A stretch of 64,000 nucleotides of DNA from Pelagibacterales bacterium SAG-MED50 (GTDB lineage: Bacteria; Pseudomonadota; Alphaproteobacteria; Pelagibacterales; Pelagibacteraceae), in NCBI GenBank assembly GCA_014653385.1, contig JACWER010000007.1, positions 1 through 64,000 on the forward strand, read 5' to 3'. The translations under genes were made by a program, and so were the position numbers. Positions 54,671-61,091 of this stretch are shown one piece after another. Numbering within the stretch: the first letter of the stretch is position 1; each line of letters begins with the position of its first letter. Under the pieces are notes generated by a model, which had not been told where the DNA came from, did not search any database, and worked only from the letters and a program-made list of their open reading frames with translations.

Positions 54671-55180
54671 TTATTTTTGTTCCTCTTTAGGAGCTTCTGC
54701 TGGTGCTGCTTCTGCCGCTGGAGCTTCTTCTTTAGGAGCTTCTGCTGGTGCTGCTTCTGCCGCTGGAGCTTCTTCTTTAGGAGCTTCTGCTGGTGCTGCT
54801 TCTGCCGCTGGAGCTTCTTCTTTAGGAGCTTCTGCTGCTGCTTTAGGAGCTGCTGCTGGAGCTTCTTCCCCTGCTTTTTTTCTTTCCTTTTTAGGAACAG
54901 CTTTTTGTGGATTATTTCCATTTGCTGGCATTGGCATTAGTTCGTTTTCACCTAAAATTCTAGCGACTCTAGTTGTGGGTTGAGCACCTTGGCCTAACCA
55001 ATACTTAATTCTTTCAGCTTCAAGACCAACTCTTTCTTTTTTATCTTTAGGTAAAAGAGGATTAAAAAATCCCACTTTCTCAATAAATCTTCCATCTCTT
55101 GCAAAACGACTATCTGCTACTACAACTTTGTAAACAGGTCGTTTTTTTGTTCCACCTCTTGATAATCTTAGTTTTAACAT
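54671..55180 (-). CDS. rpsP: 30S ribosomal protein S16 with repeat tail
   Basis: This 169-residue protein has a normal S16 core (1-85: [49 protein letters not shown]), then a tail of 80 residues. The tail runs through [16 protein letters not shown] into three perfect copies of a 15-residue Ala/Glu/Pro unit. A strong AAGGAGAAAG site precedes the ATG. The tail is likely disordered and acidic-plus-alanine; its role is unknown. ffh lies 15 bp upstream. Confidence 0.95.
   Translation of the reverse strand: MLKLRLSRGGTKKRPVYKVVVADSRFARDGRFIEKVGFFNPLLPKDKKERVGLEAERIKYWLGQGAQPTTRVARILGENELMPMPANGNNPQKAVPKKERKKAGEEAPAAAPKAAAEAPKEEAPAAEAAPAEAPKEEAPAAEAAPAEAPKEEAPAAEAAPAEAPKEEQK
54690..54837. repeat. 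Perfect 45-bp tandem repeat inside rpsP
   Basis: Three identical 45-bp units lie at 54690-54734, 54735-54779 and 54780-54824, with a partial fourth to about 54837. Each encodes 15 residues, so the reading frame is kept whatever the copy number. I compared the three units base by base and found no difference, including at third codon positions. Confidence 0.95.
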
Positions 55181-55195
55181 TCTTTCTCCTTTTTA

Positions 55196-56554
55196 TTATT
55201 TTAATTGATTAAATAGCTCTGGCGGTATTCCTTTATCAGACATACCTTTCAGATTTCCTTTTGACATCTTCTTCATCATTTCAGACATCATTTTAAATTG
55301 CTTTAGCAATTTATTGATAGTGGCTGGATCTGTGCCAGAGCCATTAGCAATTCTTTTTTTTCTAGAACCATCAATAAGTTTTGGGTTCTCCCTTTCTCTT
55401 TTAGTCATCGACAAAATAATAGCTTCATTTTTAGTTATAATACTTTCATCAATTCCAGCTGAATCCATTTGAGATTTCATTTTTGAAACTCCAGGCATAA
55501 AAGACATTATGCCCTCAATGCCTCCCATTTTTTTCATTTGCCTCAACTGAGTCAAATAATCTTCCATTGAAAATTGACCTTTTTTTAAATTCTCCTCTGC
55601 TTTTTTTATATTCTCTTCACCTAAATCTTGTGCAGCTTTTTCTACAAGAGATACTATGTCTCCCATTCCAAGAATTCTGTTAGCTATTCTATCTGGATGG
55701 AATACTTCAAGATTTTCAATTTTTTCACCAATACCTAAAAATTTAATTGGGACATCAGAAACATATTTCATGCTAACCGCAGCACCACCTCTTGCATCTC
55801 CATCTGCTCTAGTTAAAATTATTCCTGATAAATTAACAGTATTTTTAAATTCTTTAGCAACTGATGCAGCAACTTGTCCTGTTAAAGAGTCTGCAACTAA
55901 AAAAGTTTCTGTAGGGTTTATTACACTTTCAATTTGCTTAATTTCACTCATCATTTGTAAGTCAATTTGAGTTCTGCCAGCAGTATCAAACAAAATAATC
56001 TCAGCTCCATTTAAATTTGCTGCGCTAATAGCCCTTTGACAAATATCTGTTGGTTGCTGACCTTCAATAATAGGCAGCGTTAAAATATCATTTTGTTCTC
56101 CAATTGATTTAAGTTGTTCTTGCGCGGCAGGTCTATAAATATCAAGACTAACCATCATTACCTTTTTCTTTTTATTGGCTTCTAAGTATTTAGCTAGTTT
56201 TGCGGTAGTTGTTGTTTTACCTGAACCTTGTAATCCAACAAGCATCATAGGAACTGGTGGCACAGCACTAAGATTTATCTCGTTATTTGATCCACCTAAT
56301 AGATTAACTAATTCATCGTAAACAATTTTTACGACCATGTCCCCAGGAGAGGTTGATCTAATAATTTCTTGGCCCAAAACTTTTGGTTTTACATTTTCTA
56401 TAAAATCTTTGGCTACTTCTAAAGTAACGTCAGCTTCTAACAGAGCCTGTCTGATACCTCTTAATCCCTCATCAACTTGAGCTTCATCAAGTGAAGGGGC
56501 TTTTTTTAAAGAAGAAAAAATTTCTTCGAATTTACTTGTTAAGTTTTCAAACAT
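55196..56554 (-). CDS. ffh: Signal recognition particle protein Ffh
   Basis: This GTPase of about 452 residues has the N domain, GLQGSGKTTTTAKLA for the P-loop, DTAGRTQIDLQMM, LTRADGDARGGAA, and a C-terminal M domain with GNLKGM. It binds signal sequences and 4.5S RNA to target membrane proteins. I use the ATG at 56554 (MFENLTSKFEEIF), the family start, rather than a start nine codons upstream. It heads ffh-rpsP-trmD-rplS. Confidence 0.95.
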   Translation of the reverse strand: MFENLTSKFEEIFSSLKKAPSLDEAQVDEGLRGIRQALLEADVTLEVAKDFIENVKPKVLGQEIIRSTSPGDMVVKIVYDELVNLLGGSNNEINLSAVPPVPMMLVGLQGSGKTTTTAKLAKYLEANKKKKVMMVSLDIYRPAAQEQLKSIGEQNDILTLPIIEGQQPTDICQRAISAANLNGAEIILFDTAGRTQIDLQMMSEIKQIESVINPTETFLVADSLTGQVAASVAKEFKNTVNLSGIILTRADGDARGGAAVSMKYVSDVPIKFLGIGEKIENLEVFHPDRIANRILGMGDIVSLVEKAAQDLGEENIKKAEENLKKGQFSMEDYLTQLRQMKKMGGIEGIMSFMPGVSKMKSQMDSAGIDESIITKNEAIILSMTKRERENPKLIDGSRKKRIANGSGTDPATINKLLKQFKMMSEMMKKMSKGNLKGMSDKGIPPELFNQLK

Positions 56555-56561
56555 AATTATT

Positions 56562-56660
56562 ACGCACAGCAGTAATCTCACTAGTGGGCGAAGCCTCGCT
56601 GACTAGTGTCGATCTCTTTGTTACCAAAGACACCGCAAAGTTAATGTTTTTGCGGAAACG
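56562..56660 (-). other. Structured region between ffh and dapF
   Basis: This 161-bp divergent gap (56555-56715) is unlike others here in holding G+C-rich inverted repeats. CACTAGT at 56579-56585 pairs with ACTAGTG at 56602-56608 around an inner GCGA/TCGC stem; CCGCAAA at 56633-56639 pairs with TTTGCGG at 56649-56655; and CTTTG-gtta-CAAAG lies between. They could form in an ffh leader RNA or a separate small RNA. No 4.5S RNA tetraloop region is recognisable on either strand. Strand is uncertain. Confidence 0.5.
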
Positions 56661-56669
56661 GAGACAACC

Positions 56670-56675
56670 TATAAT
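56670..56675 (+). promoter_or_regulatory. Candidate -10 box of dapF
   Basis: A perfect TATAAT lies 41 bp before the dapF ATG. The -35 position (about 56647-56652) is only a T-run with G, so the promoter may be activator-dependent or the -35 is weak. On the minus strand TTGACT at 56693-56688 could serve ffh, but its -10 is unclear. Confidence 0.45.
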
Positions 56676-56715
56676 AGAGGTTCAAAAAGTCAATAAATAA
56701 GTTAAATATCTATAT

Positions 56716-57540
56716 ATGGATATTAAAGCTTTTAAAATGGATGGTTTGGGCAATGATTTTGTAATTATTGATCAAAGAAGTCAAAATTATAATCTGACTA
56801 AAGATCAAATTATTAAAATATGTGATCGTAATTTTATTGGATGTGATCAGCTAATCTTTATCCAAAAAAGTGAGGAGAAAGATGCTGGATTAGAGTTCTA
56901 TAATTCAGATGGAAGTATTTCTGGTGCATGCGGAAATGGTACTAGATGTGTAGCTGACCTTTTATCAAAAGAAAATAGTGATAAAGAAATTATACTTTGG
57001 ACCACTTCAGGTGCATTAAAATCACAAATTTTAGGCAATAATTCAGTAGAAACTGAAATTGGAATTGCAAAAACAAATTGGAATGAAATTCCATTAAACA
57101 AAAATTTGGATACAAAAAACTTGAACATCAAAATTGTTAATAAAAATAACATTGAGCATATTGGTGGAACTTGTGTAAATGTAGGAAATCCTCATGTTGT
57201 TTTTTTTGTAGATAATATTGAAGACTATGATTTAAAAAAGATAGGACCTGAAATAGAAAATCACAATTATTTTCCAGAGAAATGTAATGTTACTCTTGCA
57301 AAAGTTATTAGTAAAAAATTAATTAAAGTTAAAGTTTGGGAAAGAGGTGCTGGACTTACAAAGGCATGTGGAACAGCGGCATGTGCTACTGCTGTTGCAG
57401 CAAATATTAATGGACTAACGGATAAAAAAACTGATATTGAATTTGCATTAGGAAACCTATCAATAACAATTGATCAGAACAATAGTATTCATATGAAAGG
57501 ACCTGTCTCAGACATTACAAATATTGAGATTAATATTTAA
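56716..57540 (+). CDS. dapF: Diaminopimelate epimerase
   Basis: This 274-residue enzyme interconverts LL- and meso-diaminopimelate for lysine and cell wall. The two active-site cysteines are Cys72 in SGACGNGTRC and Cys218 in TKACGTAAC. FKMDGLGNDFVIID is the family start, and GNPHVVFFV and WERGAGLT are also present. Its stop shares a base with the ftsY start. Confidence 0.96.
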   Translation: MDIKAFKMDGLGNDFVIIDQRSQNYNLTKDQIIKICDRNFIGCDQLIFIQKSEEKDAGLEFYNSDGSISGACGNGTRCVADLLSKENSDKEIILWTTSGALKSQILGNNSVETEIGIAKTNWNEIPLNKNLDTKNLNIKIVNKNNIEHIGGTCVNVGNPHVVFFVDNIEDYDLKKIGPEIENHNYFPEKCNVTLAKVISKKLIKVKVWERGAGLTKACGTAACATAVAANINGLTDKKTDIEFALGNLSITIDQNNSIHMKGPVSDITNIEINI

Positions 57541-58457
57541 TGGGAATTTTTGATAAATTTAAATCTGGTTTTAAAAAGAGTGCATCTGCTTTTACATCTG
57601 GCTTAAGAGATATAGTTGTAAAAAAAGAAATAGATGACAAAACTTTAGATAGAATTGAAGAATATTTAATTCAGTCAGATGTTGGTGTTGTTGCTGCATC
57701 TGAAATTAAAGAAATAATCTCTGATAGTAAAATTGATCCGAAGAAAGATATTGCTGAGGAAATAAGTGTAATTCTAAAAGAGTATATTGTTTCGTTAATG
57801 AAACCTCTTGAAAATAATTCTTTTTTTCAAAAAAAAGAAAAAATTAATGCAACATTAGTTTCGGGTGTTAATGGTGTTGGAAAGACAACAACTATTGGAA
57901 AAATTAGTAAAATATTAAAGGCAAATGGAAATAAAGTTATGCTTGCTGCATCAGATACTTTTCGAGCTGCAGCTATTGAACAATTAGAAAGTTGGGCAAA
58001 TAAAGTAGAGGTTGAAATAACTAAATCCTCACAAGGTGCAGATCCTGCCTCTGTTGCTTATAAAGCTATTGAAGATGCAATTGCAAATAACTTTACTCAA
58101 GTTTTAATTGATACAGCAGGAAGATTGCAGAATAAAAAAAATTTAATGGAGGAGTATAAAAAAATTGCAAATGTAACAAAAAAAATAGACCCTGAAGCCC
58201 CACATGATGTAATTTTGGTTTTAGATGCTACTTCAGGCCAAAATGTAATTAATCAAGTTGAAGAATTTAATAAAATTATCCCAATCACTGGTCTCATAAT
58301 GACAAAATTAGATGGTACTGCTAAGGGAGGAATTCTTTTAGCTGTTGCTAAAAAATATAAGCTTCCAATTATTGCTTTAGGCCTAGGAGAAAAAGAAGAT
58401 GATCTACAAATCTTTGAAGCAGAAAAATTTGCTGATGCTTTTACCCAAATTAATTGA
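57540..58457 (+). CDS. ftsY: SRP receptor FtsY
   Basis: This 305-residue GTPase has the NG domain only: GVNGVGKTTTIGKI, ASDTFRAAAIEQL, DTAGRLQNKKNLM, TKLDGTAKGG, and GLGEKEDDLQIF. The long acidic A domain of E. coli FtsY is missing; a short FKKSASAFTSGL stretch is the likely membrane-contacting helix. It docks Ffh complexes at the membrane. Its stop overlaps the convergent gene by 8 bp. Confidence 0.96.
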   Translation: MGIFDKFKSGFKKSASAFTSGLRDIVVKKEIDDKTLDRIEEYLIQSDVGVVAASEIKEIISDSKIDPKKDIAEEISVILKEYIVSLMKPLENNSFFQKKEKINATLVSGVNGVGKTTTIGKISKILKANGNKVMLAASDTFRAAAIEQLESWANKVEVEITKSSQGADPASVAYKAIEDAIANNFTQVLIDTAGRLQNKKNLMEEYKKIANVTKKIDPEAPHDVILVLDATSGQNVINQVEEFNKIIPITGLIMTKLDGTAKGGILLAVAKKYKLPIIALGLGEKEDDLQIFEAEKFADAFTQIN

Positions 58458-59013
58458 TTAAAGTGCTTGATATTAAAGGTTTATAGAAGGTGCACTTATA
58501 ATTTTCTTTGAAATTATCATGTCCACATTTTTTAGCTATTGATGAAATAATAAAATCAAACTTTCCATTTTTTGGATAAAGCTCTAATTTTTTTTCACTA
58601 ATATCAAATTTAAAGTTGGCATTTAAATTTTTAACAGCACTGATCATTACCAATGTTTTGTTGTCTTTTAAAAGATAATAAGCAAAATCGTCAGGAAAAA
58701 CTGGAAAGTCATATTCATCTAGAAAATATTTTGCTCTTTTTGGAAACCATTCATAAGAAATTAATGGGTATGAATTTTTCGTTTTATAATCATATATATA
58801 AAGATCTTTGGGGTAATCATTTATATAGTTACTATTTTCTCCTCTAGCTAATATCGCTTTCTCTCTAGTTTTAAAATAAAGGGCAAAACTTTCATTATGT
58901 GAGTTCATCTGATCTATATGGAATAAATTATCAACTAATGATTTATTTTCTTGTGCTGAAACAAAATTGTTAAAAGATAGAAAAATAATGAAGACTAAAA
59001 GTATTTTTTTCAC
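58450..59013 (-). CDS. Small secreted protein, function unknown
   Basis: This 187-residue protein has a clear signal peptide (KKILLVFIIFLSFNNFVSAQ, cleavage likely after Ala21) and no domain I recognise. The mature part is rich in Asp, Lys, Phe and Tyr. Two cysteines near the C-terminus (KKCGHD and YKCTFY) could form a disulfide. The start is GTG at 59013, which gives the full signal. It lies 49 bp downstream of the membrane-anchored hydrolase on the same strand. The overlap with ftsY is 8 bp. Confidence 0.72.
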   Translation of the reverse strand: MKKILLVFIIFLSFNNFVSAQENKSLVDNLFHIDQMNSHNESFALYFKTREKAILARGENSNYINDYPKDLYIYDYKTKNSYPLISYEWFPKRAKYFLDEYDFPVFPDDFAYYLLKDNKTLVMISAVKNLNANFKFDISEKKLELYPKNGKFDFIISSIAKKCGHDNFKENYKCTFYKPLISSTLIN

Positions 59014-59062
59014 ACCAAAAATTTATTAATAAAATTTGTGCTATATTTGTTTAGAATGTGGC

Positions 59063-59863
59063 TTAATTTAAACTTTTAAAAAATGTTTTTAATGCATATA
59101 AAAGCTTTTCATCATATTCCATCATATGATCATCAAATTTTGTAAAATGAGAATACTTTGGTTGATTAGCAATTTCATAAATTTTTTTACCCATCCAAAA
59201 AGGTACGATTTGATCAACTTCACCATGCATAACTAAAACAGGTGTATTAATATTCTTAATTTTATTTTGATTATCATACTTATCTTTTAGTAAAAGAGAC
59301 ACTGGGATGTATGGATAAAAGTTTTTTGCAGCCTCTATCATTGACGTAAAAGGTGTCTCCAGGATCAATCCAGCATATTTATTACTTTGTGCTATCTCAG
59401 TTGCAACCCCAGTTCCAAGGGACTCTCCATACAGTATGATATCTTTTTCTTTTAAACCTAATTTTTTAAGCCATTTAATTGCACTATTTGCATCTATATA
59501 AAGTCCTTTTTCAGAGGGTTTACCTTTGTTGCCACTAAAACCCCTCCAAGCTATTATTAAAAAATTAACATCCATGTCTTTAAAATGATTCAGTTTATGA
59601 ATTCTATTTTCAAGTTTTCCAGCATTTCCATGAAAGTAAATAATTGTTTTAAATCTTTTAAGATCCTTTTTATGAAACCATCCTAGTAAATTTATACCAT
59701 CTGAAGTTAAGATTTTAACTTTTTCTACTTCTACTTCTAACTTGTCTCCAGAATAATTATTCTCTTCAGGATGATACATTAAGTTTCTCTGAAATATGAA
59801 CAGCAATACTAAAAGTGAAATATATATAACTAATATCCCTATAACAATTTTCAAAAAACTCAT
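59063..59863 (-). CDS. Membrane-anchored alpha/beta hydrolase (ABHD13/YfhR-like)
   Basis: This 266-residue protein has one N-terminal helix (about 5-25) followed by an alpha/beta hydrolase domain: IIYFHGNAGKLENRIHKL, nucleophile Ser148 in YGESLGTG, Asp217 in HGEVDQIVPF, and His246 in FDDHMM as the best triad histidine. This family is widespread in bacteria with poorly known substrates, often called peptidase- or thioesterase-like. It overlaps nothing; the MFS gene ends 1 bp upstream. Orientation of the catalytic domain in the membrane is not clear. Confidence 0.8.
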   Translation of the reverse strand: MSFLKIVIGILVIYISLLVLLFIFQRNLMYHPEENNYSGDKLEVEVEKVKILTSDGINLLGWFHKKDLKRFKTIIYFHGNAGKLENRIHKLNHFKDMDVNFLIIAWRGFSGNKGKPSEKGLYIDANSAIKWLKKLGLKEKDIILYGESLGTGVATEIAQSNKYAGLILETPFTSMIEAAKNFYPYIPVSLLLKDKYDNQNKIKNINTPVLVMHGEVDQIVPFWMGKKIYEIANQPKYSHFTKFDDHMMEYDEKLLYALKTFFKSLN

Positions 59864-59864
59864 T

Positions 59865-61088
59865 TTATTTTTTTTTGTTAATAATTAAAAAAAATATATA
59901 AGAAACTAAACTTAAAAATAAGAAAAATGAAAAAGCAGCCTTAAATCCTATTATTTCAGTATAACCAAAATTTTTAACTAGATCGATTACAAGACCCATA
60001 ACCCACTGCATTATAAAAGTTCCAAGGAAAATTAATAAATTAAATGATGTTAGTGCTTTACCCGCCAAATGACTTTGAAAAGATAGACCTACAGCTGGTT
60101 GTGTTACAGATAAGAAAATTGAACTTAAGATAAATAATGTAATATAAAACGCACCTGCTTTTGATCCTAAAATTATAATAGTTAACATAACTAAAAAACT
60201 AACTGGCAAACCAAGTTTTAATATTTTTAATGCACTAAATCCGAAGTTTGTAATTCTAGGTAAAAAATAACCCCATAAAAAAAATGAAACAAGCATTGTA
60301 ATATTTATCCAAAATAATCCTGTAGCACTTTCAAGTGGAGTGTAACCAGCAACTCTAATCATCCATGGTCCTGCCCAAAGAGTCTGAATTGCCATTAACC
60401 CTCCGTAGTTAAATAAACCCATCGGAATAACACTGATAAAGAATTTATTTTTCCATACATCGGATAATGAACCTTGCCTCACTGGATTTTCCAAAGATTC
60501 ATCTTTTTGATGATCCCATTTTGGAATAAAAGCTAAAATTAAAAAAAAGCTAATTAATATTAATGCTGCTATCCCACCAAATAACCATCTCCAGCCTAAA
60601 GCTGGTAATAAAAGTTGAACAGGTAATGTAGAGGATAGAAATCCTAATGATGCTATCATTAACATCCAAGAATTTGCTCTTTGTTGTTGGTTTTCTGCAA
60701 ACCAAATTCTATAACCTGTTAATGGAGCCATTAAACAAGCGCTTACTCCAACTCCAATTAATATTCTAGAAACTAGTAATCCTGAAAAGTTCTGAGCAAG
60801 TGCAAAGGATACTGTTCCAATAAAAGCTATTAATAAAAATGATGATACAATTTTTTTTGGTCCAAACTTATCTAACAAATATCCAAGGGGAATTTGCATA
60901 GACGCAAAACCTAAAAAATAACCTCCAGCAAGCAGTCCAAGGTCTGCAGCCATTAATTCAAATTCTAGAGTTAAAACTGGAGAAAGAGTAGCTGTAATTG
61001 CTCTTAACAAACAAGATAAAAAATATCCAAAAGCAAATACAAAAAAAACAGTAATAGCCTGTCTTTTAGGCAAAATATAATTTTCCAT
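59865..61088 (-). CDS. MFS transporter, substrate unknown
   Basis: This 407-residue carrier has about twelve helices, with the MFS motif GYLLDKFGPKKIVSS between helices two and three and RILIGVGVSACLMAPLTGYRIWF in the middle. It belongs to the major facilitator superfamily; I cannot name a substrate. It sits directly after the TRAP permease genes (3 bp), so its substrate may relate to that system. Confidence 0.85.
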   Translation of the reverse strand: MENYILPKRQAITVFFVFAFGYFLSCLLRAITATLSPVLTLEFELMAADLGLLAGGYFLGFASMQIPLGYLLDKFGPKKIVSSFLLIAFIGTVSFALAQNFSGLLVSRILIGVGVSACLMAPLTGYRIWFAENQQQRANSWMLMIASLGFLSSTLPVQLLLPALGWRWLFGGIAALILISFFLILAFIPKWDHQKDESLENPVRQGSLSDVWKNKFFISVIPMGLFNYGGLMAIQTLWAGPWMIRVAGYTPLESATGLFWINITMLVSFFLWGYFLPRITNFGFSALKILKLGLPVSFLVMLTIIILGSKAGAFYITLFILSSIFLSVTQPAVGLSFQSHLAGKALTSFNLLIFLGTFIMQWVMGLVIDLVKNFGYTEIIGFKAAFSFFLFLSLVSYIFFLIINKKK

Positions 61089-61091
61089 TAA

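Noticed and set aside
54690-54837. Regular repeats that could be mistaken for a CRISPR array
   Set aside because: The 45-bp units are directly adjacent, have no unique spacers and lie inside the rpsP reading frame.
54622-54921. Open frames over the rpsP tail on both strands rich in Gln/Lys or Cys/Phe
   Set aside because: They are by-products of the repeat in other frames; the S16 frame is the real one and has family support.
56555-56715. 4.5S (SRP) RNA gene next to ffh
   Set aside because: Neither strand shows the conserved GGAA tetraloop with its flanking symmetric loop, so I kept it as an unassigned structured region.
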